A stretch of DNA of 64,000 bases from Sordaria brevicollis. Its lineage: Eukaryota > Ascomycota > Sordariomycetes > Sordariales > Sordariaceae. How positions within the stretch are numbered: position 1 is the first letter of the stretch; every line of letters starts with the position of its first letter. The position numbers and the translations under genes are program-made. Location: positions 3,348,001 through 3,412,000 of the forward strand of contig JAUTDP010000006.1 of NCBI GenBank assembly GCA_033439795.1, given 5' to 3'. The notes under the pieces were generated by a model. That model worked only from the letters and a program-made list of their open reading frames with translations, had not been told where the DNA came from and ran no database searches. This document shows, in pieces, positions 32,300 to 44,994 of the stretch.

Positions 32300-35200
32300 T
32301 ATTATTTATTCTAATTTATATTTAAAAATCCTTTATTTTATTCGTAATATATTTTACCCCGTTTATAACCTTCTATAAGAATTTTTTAATATATTAATCG
32401 ATTAGGCCGTTATTATCCGCGGCTAAATTGTATTAAGTTTTAAATTTATTTAAAGTAATAGTATTTTTAAAATTCTTTAGCGGCTCCTATATTAGGTCCT
32501 AATATCCTTTTTATTTAATTAAGACTTCCTTTATTAAACTTCCTTTCCTTTTAGCGGTATTAGCGTAGAGAATTTCTTTTATTTAATATTCTAATTCTCC
32601 TTTAATTTTAATAGCCGGAAGCTATTTATCGATAAATTTCTATTTAAGGAGAGGGTTATTAATAATTCTACGTAGAAAATCGATATAGAAAACGTTATAA
32701 ATAGCGCGGAAAAGTTTAAATAATTCAATTATATAGGGAAATAATACCTTCGAAATAATATACTTCGTATAGAGCTAATTAAATTTCTTCTTTAAGCGGT
32801 CGGTAGTATAATTCTTAAAATTAAATTAGATTTTATCCCCGACCGCGAAGCGTTCCGTAAATTACTAATTACGGTTAGCGAATTTCTCTTATTTTTAAAT
32901 AACGGCCACTATAATAATTTAATATAAATTTATAATTTATTACAATTTTTTAACGAATTTTTAAGCCCGCTTTTTAGAGGATAGGAATAAAAATTAATAA
33001 TCGGAGGGGTTTTCGATTATAGAAATTAGGAATTCGGGGTCGAATTTATAAATAATAAAAAACGGGAATATATTTATTAAAATATTAATCCGGCTATTAA
33101 TAATTAATTACGCTATAAAGTATTATTTATTTTAATTATCCTAAATATAATTAACGATTATATATAAATAGGCGTAAACTTCCTAATTTATACGCTCCGG
33201 GCCTCTATTAGTCTATAGGTAATAAACGGTATTAAATAAACGCTTAATACTTAGGAATTCGTATAATTTAGCTTAAAAGCGATTAATTTAATTAGAATTA
33301 TAATTATTAACGATAAATTTTAGGAAACCGTAATAGCGAATAAAATACTAAAGGAAATATTCGGCGTAAAATTTAGCTTTTATAAAGGGTATAGGCTTAA
33401 AGAATATAATTTTACTAAATTTATCCTTTATAACTTAAAAATAAATATTATTATTAAATTTTAGAAAATTAGTAATAAAATTTATTTATATATTTTTATT
33501 AAATTATTCTAAAATTAATAATAAATATAGGAGGCCTTTCTTCTATTCCTTCTAAACTTTTATAGAATTATAGATATAATAATTATAGAGGAATTACCGG
33601 ATATAAAAATTAAGGAGAGGTTAATAAAAATACTAAAAGAGTATTATAATAGTACTTTTTCTATTAGAATATTTTAATATATATAAATCGTAAATAATTT
33701 AAATTAAAATAATACGAAGGATGTTAAAATATTAATCGGTATTAAATAGTATAATTAATTCGGATTCGGTATATACGGGGGCTCTTAATACTTAAAAACG
33801 GTTTTAATAATAAAAATAACCGAGGGAATTAATAGAATAATCTACAATTTGGATTTTGAATTTTAAGGACGGGTTAAAGTAATAGTCGTTATAAAGGATA
33901 ATTTCCTTTACTTATTAATATAAAGAATTGTAAAATTCCGTTTATAATTAAAATTATTATAAATTTAAATTTTCAAATACGTTTATACCCTCCTTCCCCG
34001 AACGGATTATTCGGATTATTAAAATATAGAGTAAAATATAATTTTTAAAAGCGGAGTCCGGTATTATTTAAATATCCCGCGTTTTATAATCTTAATCCGT
34101 AAATATATTTTAATTTCGTCGAGAAAGGGCGTTAAAGATTATTCCGTTTTTACCAGGCTTATATTCAATTTAAAAATTAAACCGGGAAAAATATTCCGCC
34201 TACCGCGCTTACTATTCCGAAAATCTTTTTAATTTTATAAAATATTCGAAATTTTAATAATCTATTAAAATAATAAATAATTTATAATTCTGCAATTCCG
34301 CCGATTATTATTCTAAATAATTAATAATAGTAAATATTTCTTTATTATAAATAGGGTAATTCTACTTAATAGGGTTAAATTTCCGGGAATAGAAGCCTAT
34401 AACCTTACGAATTATATTTTTACTATTTTCATTTACTTCCTAAGAAATAACCCCGCTTAAAATAAATTTATTATAATTTATCTTTAAAAATATTTTTTTA
34501 TTTGGATTAAACTCTATTAAGATCGGAGCTCGCGTAAATAAAGTTTTTAAAAATTAAAAAGCGCTTTTATACTTTTTAATCTATTTAAAAACAACCCCTT
34601 TATTAATTAATTATAATAAAGGGGTAATTATTTTTAAAAATTAAAGGATAAATATACGGTAGTAATTAATAAACCTTAGGAAGCTCCGTACGCCCTTTTA
34701 AAAAATAGGGGGAAGCTAATTTAAAATCGCTTTAACCTTTTTAGGGTTAACCTATATACTAATATTAATATAGATAATAAAGCCTAAATATTTAACCTTC
34801 TTTATATTAAATTCGTACTTATCTAAATTTAAATAGAGGCCGGCTTTTAATAATTTAATAAGGATTAAACGTATTTTTTATTCGTAGTCTTTTAAAGAGC
34901 TAAAGGAGTAAATAAATATATCGTTTATATAAACAGTATAAAACGAATTTAAATAATCGCGGAGGATATAATTAATATACTATTAAAATATAACCGGCGT
35001 ACTATTTAATTTAAATAATATAATTAACTATTCGAATAATTTATACCGCATTCGAAATATTATCTTCCCCTCCTCTCCTTCTATTATACGAATTTTATAA
35101 AAAGTTTATATAATATTTACCTTAATAAATTATTTTATTCCTTTTAAAAAAGTATAGAATATATTTTTAATTAATAGTAATAAATAGCGGTCCGCTCTTA

Positions 35201-37620
35201 TAATAGTATTAAATGTACGGTAATTATAATAAAAGCGGAATTTGCCTCCGGGTTTACGTATAAATAAAATTGGGGCCCCCGCTTTTAAATTATTAATTCG
35301 GATAAACCCTTTATTTAATAAATCCTTTAGTATCTTTTTAAGAATTAAAAATTCCTCCTTCATTATATTATAAAACGGTCCGAATAGGACGGGGAGTTCC
35401 TTATTATCCTTATCCTTTTTAATTACAATTTTATAATCTACGTTAAAACGATAAGGGTTTAATTTATTAGCGTTTTCTTTTATCTAAAATAATATTAAAT
35501 TGTAATATTTTTTAAGGATTTTCGCTTTCAATTTTACTTCGGTATATACCTTCTTTAATTTTAGCGCTTTTTTAATATCTTTTAAATTAACCGCGAAAAT
35601 AGTTTCTTTAATTATTCGATTATTAAACTCCTTTCTCAACTTATAAACGTAACTTATAAAGGTAATAATTAAAATATATATAATAGATTTTAAATCGGCG
35701 ATAAACGGTATATTAAACATTTACTTTCTATTAACGTAAAGAATTTAATAATTAATAACGCCTATAAATAAGCGTTTTTTATAAGGGATAGAATATATTC
35801 GTATAATTTTAAATTAAAATTTACTTAATATAATAAAGAATTCGAATAATAGGATAATATAGGCGTAAATAAAATAAATATAATTATTTACTTCGATTAG
35901 GAATCGGATTATATTTTAAATAAAAACTCCTTCTATAGTAATAGACGCTCTTTTTATAATACGAAGTAGAATAAGGATAATTAGAATTTGAAATTCTTTA
36001 ATAATTTTTTTACTAATTGTAATATAATATTAATAACCTTCGTTAATAAAAATATAAAATAAATTACGATTATTAATAATAAATGGAATTAAAATAGGTT
36101 TTATTTCCATTTTTAATTTAAAATCCTCTATTTTACTTAATATTTCTATTTCCGGCTCTAGGGCCCGATTTTATACCGGAGTTAAGTTTTTACTTATTAT
36201 TCGAGGACGGAATTATAAACCTTATTATCGTCGTCGTCTTTTAAGAGCGGAAGGATTTTAATAATAATAATTTAAATATATATTCCGTTAAAAGAAGGGG
36301 GGACGGCTAACCAGTACGGATAAATTAAAATATAATATCTAAAAACGTTATAACGTATATATAAATTATTATTTCAACGACGTTAACGCTCTTTATTTAA
36401 TACCTATTTAACGCGCTTAATAGAGGTAAAAATAAAAATATTTACGCTAAAGCCGCTTTAATTTCGTCCGTTTCAATTATAGGTTATATATATAATATTT
36501 ATAATAATATTTCTATTTATATTAATTAAATATTAAATAAAAATTATAGGAATAGGATAAAGCGTAATACGTAAAATATAAAAAACGGTAGGATAATTAA
36601 TAAAAATAGCACCGGGGATATAAAGTCCGTTATTTTTAATTTTACTTTTTTAATTATATTAATATTAATAGTAATCCTCTTTAAATTTTATTATTTATTC
36701 GTATTTAAACGTATAATATTAAAATTATTTAAAATATTCGTAATAATCGTCGGAGAAAGTAATTATAAATATTTTATTATACTATTTCTTATTAAAAGCG
36801 CGGCGGAAATAACCCAATTTAGCGGGATTCTCCTATAGGTAATTACTTATTTTAAATATTTTATTATTAAAATCGGCTAAAAAAATAGCGAATAATTCGC
36901 TATCCTTTTAATATATATAAGCGAATTTATCGAAGGCCGCCTCCTAATTTTAATAAGAATCGAAAATCGTACGAATTTATTTAAGGAATTTAACCGGGTT
37001 TTCTTTATTACGTATAATTATAGCGGTTTAAAATCCCTTTAATTATTAACCGTATTTAATAGGAAGTATATTAATAATTTCATACTAAATAGTATTCGGA
37101 TTATTACGAAATTTTTATTTAATATTATTATTATATATTATAACGAATTTATTAAAAAAGAAGCCGAAGGTATAGGGTTAGCCGTCTTATTTAAGGAATT
37201 CTAATTATTTTTTACAACAGAGAATTAAATTCGTATTATCGTCGGAATTATTATTAATTAAAGTTTTAAAAAGGGATTTCTTTTTACGAACGGAATACTT
37301 AATAATTCCGAAGTCTAAATAAAGGGTAAGGGTATTAAAAATAGAAGTAGTATTAAATAAAAAAGATTTAATATAATCCTTAAAAGTCGCACTACTCTTA
37401 AAAGCTCTAATTAAACCTTTAATTAAGCCTTCGCTATTACTACTATTATTTAATATATTATTTTAAGAATTATAAAACTCCTTTATATCGTTAATATTTA
37501 TATCGTTGAGTCCGATTATAGTATCGAAAAATGCTATAATACCGCGCTCAAAACTATTGGTCTTCCGCTTATAAAATTGCTATCCGCTTATTGAATTTAC
37601 TTTTTCTATCTACTTTTTAA
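32300..37620 (-). pseudogene. gag-pol relic of element A2
   Basis: The uninterrupted stretch at 35,130-35,363 encodes 77 residues of Ty3-type reverse transcriptase (KAGAPILFIRKPGGKFRF and the following aromatic block). Another open stretch at 35,484-35,720 is upstream pol. Integrase and chromodomain-like sequence lies at about 32.4-33.9 kb and gag at 36.4-37.5 kb. Stops elsewhere are of RIP type. It is slightly better preserved than A1. Confidence 0.8.
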
Positions 37621-37634
37621 ATAATAGAATTTAA

Positions 37635-37872
37635 TATAAAGGGTATAGTATAATTAATATAGATATTAATTTTAACGAATCGATAAAGTTCTACGAAGAG
37701 GGAAAGGGAAGAAGGGAGGCGCCCTTTAGGCGGTATTGGCCAACTATCCTTTTAAGGACCGGGCACGGGCTATTCCGCTTGCCGTAGCGGTAAGGACCGC
37801 AATTGGCGGCCCGACTAACGGCGCGACTGGCAGTGCCAGTCAAACTCAGCCACGGGCATCAACCCTATAACA
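37635..37872 (-). repeat. 5' LTR of element A2
   Basis: 238 bp; on the minus strand it starts TGTTATAGGG and ends CCCTTTATA. The part at 37,720-37,860 is almost unmutated, with many CpA sites, and is the best-preserved LTR sequence of the family in this window. Confidence 0.88.
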
Positions 37873-37877
37873 AATAT

Positions 37878-40800
37878 ATTTATTAATTAAGGAGTAAAAT
37901 AACCTTTTTAATGATAATAACCTTCTATACGTATAAAATATATTTATAATCGATAAAAAAGGGTAAAGTAAAGTAATTTATAATTTTAAATTTTACTATT
38001 TTCGTAGAATAATTAATATAGCCCTACTTTATATTTATAAAATTATTTACGAATAAGAATTTAGCGGAAAAATTTAAAATTATTTAAACGGATTTAATTA
38101 TTTTTATTAGCGTAGGTTTATTATTCTTTATATTAATTAAATATAAATAGAACGTAATTTATTCTTCGATTAATTAAAAGCTTCCGATACTTTTAACGCA
38201 ATATAATTACTTTTATTTAATTATATAATTAAACGTATTAAAGAATTCTCTATCGATTATAAATTTACCGGCGCTTAAGTTAATATAAATTTCGGTATTA
38301 ATTTTTAAAGGGTTTACTTTAATTTTAATACGGAAATGGGTATAATTCGAAAGGGGGCCGTTTTTAATATTTTATTTATTTAATAATTCGGCTTCTTTAA
38401 CGTTATACGAATTTAATTTTAAATCTTCCTTTTCGGTAATTAAATAGGATATATTTAATAAAGCGCCGTATATATATCTATCCTTTAGGCTTTAATAGTA
38501 CTTTTTATATTAAAAGAGGGCGTTCTTTAATATAACGCGGTATTTATAATAGACGTAAATATTTCGCTAAAGTTAAATAATAGCTACTTTTTATTAAGCG
38601 CGTTTATTAAATTTATATCGGCGAAAATATTATTTAGTTTCGATATCGGAGAAGAAAGTATTATAATATTTATAATATATTAGGGCAATATTATATACAA
38701 TATACGCAATTTCGTCGCCGGATTCGAATATTATAAACGCAATTAATACGGTATTATTAGCCTCCTTATCTTCGCCGATATAATAAGCCCGCTCCTATTA
38801 TTTAAAAGGTTTTCGCTCTTATTAATTAAATTATTAGGGGCGATTCGTATTATTTCTAGTATTATTTTAGCGATTATTATTAAATTAGCGTTAAAAAGGT
38901 TTATTCGACGTAGTTTCGGGTTTATTATCCTTTTTATTTATATTCTTTTTAGAAGAGTACGAAATATATTTTATAAAAGAGTAGCGTTTAATAATTATAA
39001 ATATAAAAATTATTTTAACTTCTTTTATTTTATAGTTATAATTTAAATACGTATCGGAGGAGTATAATATACGGAAATAGGATTAAATATAAGAGTTTAT
39101 TTAATTTTAAATTTATATTATTATTCTTTTTTAATTCGATATATCCTTACCGAAAATACTTATATTTTTGCCTAATTGTATTTACTTACTAATAAAATTA
39201 AATAGCGCATTCTCGTCGGCGGTTATATTCTTTAGGGTAAAAGTACCTTCGGTAAATTTTTTAGTAGTAATAGCGGAATTAGGGGCCTATTTTTCAATTA
39301 AAATATTAATTAAATTATTTAGTATTCTTTAATATAAGGCGTATTTATCTTCAACGGATATTTCTATAATTTATTAATATACGGTTAGGCCATTTAATAG
39401 AATTTAAATTATTTATAAAATTTATCGCTCTACGGAATCGGTAATACGTTCGTTTTCTATAAATAAACGAAAACGATTAATAAAATAATAAATATTAATA
39501 TAAATAAAATTATAACCGTTTTATATTATATTAAAATTATCCGGATCTTTTTAATATAAATAAAATTAATTAATTTCTTCGCGTTTTAATTTAACGACTT
39601 TATAACCTTTAGAAATTAGCTTCTTATACGATTAATTATAATATAAAGGACGGTATAGCGGATAATAGCCGTAGTTTAAATTCCAATTAGAATCGTCGTT
39701 TTCGTCGTTATTTCTATCGTTATTATCCGGATTATTAACTCCTCTTATAGGGCCGTGAGGGGGGTCGCGAAGGGGTCCTATAGGGGGGATATTTCTTATA
39801 TTAATTAGTTTAAATATTAAATATTTATATTCTCTTAGAATGCGTAATTATAAGTAATTTTCAACCTATTTCTAAATAATTTATAGGATTAAAGCCGCAA
39901 AAATAGGGTTACGTTCTATAATTTAAATAATTTAGTAGAATTCGTTATATATTTTTCTATTAGTAATCTAAAAAATAATAAAAGGGTTTAGGGCTTTAAA
40001 TTTAGAATTTTTAATTAATATATTTAGAGATATCGAAATCTTTATTATAAAAGCTAATATTAATAGCCGAATTCCCGGATTAACGTTAATTATTATTAAA
40101 GTATTAATTTTATTATTCGCGAATATAATTAGGAAGTTATTTATTAAATTGGGATTAATAAAATTAATAAGAAACGTATTACCGTATCCGGGTTTAATTT
40201 TCTTAGGAGGCTTCGAATTAATTTTTTACGAGGCTACTTATAACGGAGGTTTAATAGTGTTAAATATAAGTAAAGGTTAATTTACTGTTTATTTAGAAAT
40301 AATAAGTCTTATAATAATTCCGCGAAAAGGAAGAATTATAAAATTAATTAGGGATACCGTCGTTTTTAATTTCGAAATAATAAACAAAGGAGTAATATCG
40401 TCGGCTTAAGGAGATTTATAATTAATAGGCTTTTTAATTATAGTAGGGGGAAAATTAATAATTATTAAAAACGAAGGATTTTTTTCGGGGGTATTAAAAA
40501 ATTCCAAAAAATATATAAACGATAATTAGGGGTACGATTTTATAGAATACATTTATATTAAGCCGGCTAAATAATTATTTTAATAAATAATTATATCCTA
40601 AGAATTTTTAATCGGCATTAAGGAATTATTCTAATTATATTTATAAATAAATTGCGGCCGATGCGGGGAGAATTAGTAAAATATATTAAATAATAGATAA
40701 AAGATATTCTATTACGGTTAAACGGTATAATATATTATATTAGTAATTACGTTCGCTATATTATCTTTTAAATTCGGATAATAATTAATACGTAATAACG

Positions 40801-41600
40801 TTATTAATAATACTTTAGAAAATTAATATTTAATATTAAATATAATATAAATATTAAATAATTATATAGAATTAGCTTAAAGCGTACAATAATTAACGAT
40901 TTTATTTATTTTATTTATTATTATCCTAAAAGTAATTATAAAACCTTTCTCTATATTATCGATTTTTACTTCTAATTCTTAATATTATTAACCATTAATT
41001 TAATTAAGGTTTTCTACTACGTTCTCTATATTCTTAATATATTATTTATATTTATCGATTTTATTTTTCAATTTATCGGTATTCCGGTCGATATATACGT
41101 TTTCCTATTTTATACAGTCGGCTATAGTTACGATATATTTAACGGATTTTACATTAATTTTTAGTTTCTTTAATATAATTAATAAAAGTAATTTTATAAA
41201 ATTTTCGAAAATAGCGTCGCAATCGAAGGGTTATTATTATTCGGGTAATATACTTATAGTTTTTAAATCGTATTTGTTTCGTTTGCTAAAGGATTAGGCG
41301 CGTATATTTTTAGCTATAATTCGAAGGTCGCGTAGAATTATAAATCGCTTCGAGGGGTAAGTTACGTTATAATTGGACTTTATACTATTATTATAATAAT
41401 TATTTTATAATATTTTAATTTTAGAGGTTATTAGCGCTATAATAAATAAATACTAATAATTAATATAATTATAAAATAAGAGAAAACCGTTTTTCTACCT
41501 AAATTCGAAAGAGGGGGAAATTTTTAGCGTCGAAAGTATTTCGTATTTAATAACGAAAGCTTCGGATCTAGGTAGTAAAAATATATAAGAGCTTAAAGTT
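37878..41600 (-). pseudogene. gag and protease-side relic of element B
   Basis: Minus-strand frames broken by RIP-type stops lie between the A2 insertion point and the B leader. At 37.9-38.4 kb a longer readable stretch (an FIIDREFF-like block) is compatible with a retroviral-type aspartic protease/linker. The 38.5-41.5 kb part is compatible with gag, but motif support is weak. Assignment rests mainly on position between the 5' LTR and pol. Confidence 0.5.
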
Positions 41601-41620
41601 CGTTAAGCGGGGGATTATAT

Positions 41621-41982
41621 AATTTACTTAAATTCGATTATTTAATTTAATAAAGTCTATATAATTTACCTAAATTCAATTAATAGGAATAAGGTATATT
41701 ATTATAATTTACCCAAATTCGATCGATTAGACGCGTATTCGTTCAATTTACTTAAATTCGATTAATTAAATTGATAATAATATTTAATAGCCTATTACAA
41801 TTTAATTATTTCGATAGGGGAAGTGCGGATCTATTTTACCTATTACGATTCGGCGCGATAGAGAAAAGGGTTATTAGGGGGGGGCGTTACAATTTATTAC
41901 GATTCGGATACTTCGCAATATTTTCTAACGTACGATAATCGCTGGATACGTAGGTTTCTATATAATCTACTTAAATTCGATT
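41621..41982 (-). repeat. Short motif repeated five times in the leader of element B
   Basis: AATTTAC(T/C)(T/C)AAATTCGAT or a one-base variant occurs at about 41,621, 41,663, 41,706, 41,745 and 41,964. These lie just inside the 5' LTR of B, in what would be the untranslated leader. Confidence 0.65.
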
Positions 41983-42025
41983 GTTAGAAAAAAAGTAATT
42001 AAATTAAAGTCGTTGCAATTACTAT

Positions 42026-42327
42026 ATAATAAGGATTACTTTCGCCTTAAAGAATAACCTTATAATTAATATAAAAGTAAGTGATATTATTCCTATATAA
42101 AGCGTAATATCGAAAGAAGAATTAAAAAGAGTGTACACCCCGTACGAAAGGAAAAATATCCTTCCGTAATAGACCTATTCTTCTTAGGCTGCGTCGGATC
42201 TACATTCGTAGTCGCGACCGCGACCGCGCCCTATCGGCCCGGCACGCCGGGCCGCCATAGCATTCAATATGCACTTTTACTACTATATAAAACTTTATAA
42301 TATATATATATAAAACGTTTTGTATCA
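42026..42327 (-). repeat. 5' LTR of element B
   Basis: About 302 bp, matching 25,768-26,068 and ending TGTATCA, so the CA terminus is intact here. It is followed by the target duplication TCTAA at 42,328. Confidence 0.85.
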
Positions 42328-42639
42328 TCTAAATTAAAATTATCTTTATTTTTAAGGATATTATCTAATTCGTTAACGTTAAAGATATTATTAATAGTCT
42401 CTTAATTATCTTATACGATAGTATTTCAATTAATAGTCTTAATATTAATGAAGTAGTTTTTTAAACCGTTAGGAAGGATAGAAATACTATTATTTTTGAA
42501 AAATTTAATAATAATCTCTTTTTTATCGGTTTATAAACGTTAGTAGATTTTGGAGATTGCGTATATAATTAATACCCTTTTATTGGAAATGGATTATTTT
42601 TTATCCGGGTACTAAATATTCTATTCTAATATTATTTAA

Positions 42640-43231
42640 TTTGAAGCGGAGCTTCAATATAAGAAGTATTGAAAAAACACGAGTGTTGAGCGTAGCTTCT
42701 TCTATAATACGGTAACCCCCCTGCAATTGCTACGTTAATCCTCCCGAGGTTTTTCGACCTGCAATTAGCTGGAAAAAAATTCTCGAATTGGAATTAGCTG
42801 GATTAGACCCCTTATCCCTATCCGCTAAGCTCGCTTAGAATTTAGCGGCTCGCTTAAGGCTTGGCATTTGAAAATAGGTCCGATCACAGCAAAGTGGGTA
42901 CCAAAATGATGAGTAAGCTGAGACGAGTACAATAGTACCACTCACGTGACCGTAGCTAGCCTGCCGGCCGAGAAAAACGGCTTTGAAAAAAAAAAAACCG
43001 ACGGATGGAATTTAAGAAGGAAAGTTTTCGAAAATTTCGCTAAATCTTTTTACCACCTTACTTACCCTGTAGTTTTTTTGGAAAAAAAATTAATGAAAAA
43101 ATTTATTAAAAAAATATTGAAAAAAAATCGTCAGGTGGTAATGTTAAGCTCCGCTTCAAGTAAATTTCTGCCCACCCGTATAAAATTTGCCGAAGGCAAA
43201 TTTTGCGGGGGTACGGGGGCGGCAGCCCTCG
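42640..43231. mobile_element. Hairpin-rich ~0.6-kb insert D in transposon C2
   Basis: Comparison with C1 shows this block interrupts C2 sequence. It is not RIPed. It carries TTGAAGC-GGA-GCTTCAA at 42,641-42,657, the same core inverted near 43,146-43,163, an AAATTTGCC-GAA-GGCAAATTT hairpin near 43,187-43,208, and a GGGGGTACGGGGGCGGCAGCC end. It also has CACGTGAC at 42,943 and long A runs. The 112-codon frame starting at 42,946 is Lys/Phe-rich and not convincing as a gene. No terminal inverted repeats are seen. Origin unknown. Confidence 0.55.
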
Positions 43232-44840
43232 TCTATTTTATCCCTTATTATTTATTTAAATATAAAATTTATAGTAATATTTAATAGTTAGAGTAAGTTA
43301 GTAAAACTATTTAGTATTATAACTTTTATTATTTTATAAAGTATTATATTAATTTTTTTTTTAATTAGTTTAGAAGTATAGGATGGGTATATATTTATAA
43401 TTATTAAAATTTCCTTTCTTAATTCTTTTAAAATAAGGGTAAACTCTTTATTAAATTAATTGTAAAGTAATTCTTTATTTTAATATATTAATTTATTAAA
43501 TTTAACGGAGACGTTTAAAATATAGAAGTATTTTTCTTTATTATAGATTTTACCCTCTTTATAGAAGATAACGGTTAATTTTAGGCGCTAGCCTTTATTT
43601 ATTTAAATATATAGAATTAAAATATATTATTATTTATTCTACCCGTTGTACGCTATTTTTCCTAATATAATCTTAGAACCTTTAAACGTATATATATAAC
43701 CGTCGATAAATTCGAAGGGGATAGGGATTTTATCGAAATTAAAAATATATAATAAAGGAAATCGAGAGGTCGTATTAGGCTCGGTAAGTTAATTATTATA
43801 TTTAATATATTTATAGGATAAAAATATTAATTTCCGAAGTTTTTTAAATTTTTTTTAAAAATTTTTAAATCTTCGCTAATATTATTTAAGCTTCGAATTA
43901 ATTCTTTTTCGCCTCCTCCGGTTTTTTTTTCACTTATTTTAAAAACGAATTAATTTTAGTATATAATTCTTTTAGAAATTTTTACATTTAATAGGTAATC
44001 TAACGGTAAGTAATATAAAATCAATTTAAAAAGTTTCTAAATTAATTACGTAAAAAAATAAATATACAGTTAATTTCTAAATAAATTTAAATAAAAAGAA
44101 TTCGAGAATAGCGGCGAAACTACCCTATAGTAATAATATGGTTATTTTTACGTATTTCTTAAAATTCGTTATATAATGTACTTTCTACTTTTAATTATAT
44201 TATTCTATTATTTTTTATTAACTTTAATAGTATATAATCCCGGTTTACCTACTAATTAAATATTATTATCGTTAGTATTTTGAAGAATTACTCGGCTTCG
44301 TTATACGTAATATTACGAATACTATTATAGTAGGGTATATTATTTTATCGAATACAGTACTATAAGTAATCGCGGTCGTAATTAATAGTAATTTAGGTAA
44401 AGTAAACGATAATTTATTAAATATTAATATTAGACCTTCCTTTCTTCTTCCCCTCTATTATTAATTTATAATTTCTTATACTATAAATAGGAACGTTATA
44501 TTCGTTTAAACAATCGTTCGCGTATAATTTTGTATAGATAATAGGGTTTAACCGTTGGACTTTAGCGATTTTTAGCGCGCTCTAATTAGGAGTAGGGCGT
44601 TTGAGCGGCCTTATTAAATTGAAGGGGAATTATCGCGATTATATTAATTAACGACGACGAAAGTTATAATATTAAGAAAGTTAGGAATAGGGGAGAAGAA
44701 AGGGAGGAATAGGGTATAAGGTAGCGTAATAGTAATTAATATTGTTTATATAAATTTGCGTTGAAAATAGGCGCTAGATGAGTATATTAGGTATGGTATA
44801 CCCTATATTTATTATTTGGTAGAGTACTTTAATTTTCCTA
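43232..44840 (-). pseudogene. Transposase relic of C2
   Basis: Read on the minus strand, a block near 43.7 kb gives FNFDKIPIPFEF followed by G.IYTFKG, and further on YKEGK. This matches, in order, the C1 frame at 61.17-61.4 kb and the DDE_1-type catalytic region around the first Asp of fungal pogo-like transposases. The C-terminal part is displaced to 42,333-42,640 by insert D. RIP stops are frequent. Confidence 0.65.
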
Positions 44841-44844
44841 TATT

Positions 44845-44875
44845 AGAGGTTTACCAGTTTGTCGAGTTTCTACGG
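44845..44875 (-). repeat. Right terminal inverted repeat of C2
   Basis: Ends GTCGAGTTTCTACGG directly before TA (44,876-44,877) and is the partner of 24,583-24,613. Sequence to its right is immediately of normal composition. Confidence 0.88.
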
Positions 44876-44918
44876 TACTGTACTGTAACGAAGTGGAATG
44901 TGGAAGGAGCCAGGGGTG

Positions 44919-44994
44919 CGATAAGCGATAAGGTCTTGGCAGTGCACTGTAATCCAGACTGTTATCGAATGCCAAGAGACACGAAGCCATCAAG
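44919..44994 (+). repeat. Dispersed ~76-bp repeat, copy 2
   Basis: Second copy of the repeat at 21,596-21,673, same orientation. It starts about 40 bases outside the right end of transposon C2. The GTTATCG arm is kept, but the left arm reads CGATAAG. Confidence 0.75.

Larger units (their letters stand above)
30447..37872 (-). mobile_element. Complete family A Ty3/gypsy element A2, minus strand, RIP-degraded
   Basis: This 7,426-bp element has LTRs at both ends and a perfect 5-bp target duplication AATAT (30,442-30,446 and 37,873-37,877). From its 5' end (right) it holds gag, pol with RT at 35,130-35,363, integrase and a chromodomain-like tail, then an antisense frame, a polypurine tract and the 3' LTR. 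It is the inverted counterpart of A1. It is inserted in the pol gene of element B. Confidence 0.9.
25768..42327 (-). mobile_element. Ty3/gypsy LTR retrotransposon B, minus strand, RIP-degraded, split by A2
   Basis: Direct LTRs lie at 25,768-26,068 and 42,026-42,327, and a perfect 5-bp target duplication TCTAA sits at 25,763-25,767 and 42,328-42,332. The 5' LTR is on the right. Gag and protease-type sequence occupies 37.9-41.6 kb, and pol continues at 26.6-30.4 kb after the inserted A2. Net of A2 and the foldback element, its length is about 8.7 kb. Its RT differs from that of family A: it carries a GRPVIDLRALN-like block. B lies inside transposon C2. Confidence 0.85.
24583..44875 (-). mobile_element. 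TA-targeting DDE transposon C2 (Tc1/mariner/pogo-like), interrupted by nested elements
   Basis: The ends are 31-bp inverted repeats (24,583-24,613 and 44,845-44,875) starting CCGTAGAAA(C/T)TCG, with two mismatches, both transitions. They are flanked by TA at 24,581-24,582 and 44,876-44,877. Its left part (24.6-25.76 kb) matches the right part of C1 in reverse complement, and its right part (42.33-44.84 kb, minus insert D) matches the rest. Removing B with its nested contents and D leaves about 3.1 kb, close to the 3.23 kb of C1. The transposase reads on the minus strand. All coding parts are RIP-degraded. Confidence 0.85.

Noticed and set aside
42946..43284. 112-codon plus-strand frame in insert D
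   Set aside because: Lys/Phe composition comes from A and T runs, it crosses the insert boundary into C2, and no motif is seen.
24583..44875. AT-rich block as a centromere
   Set aside because: Its AT content is explained by RIP of identified, bounded transposons, and normal-composition genes flank it closely. A centromere would be much longer.
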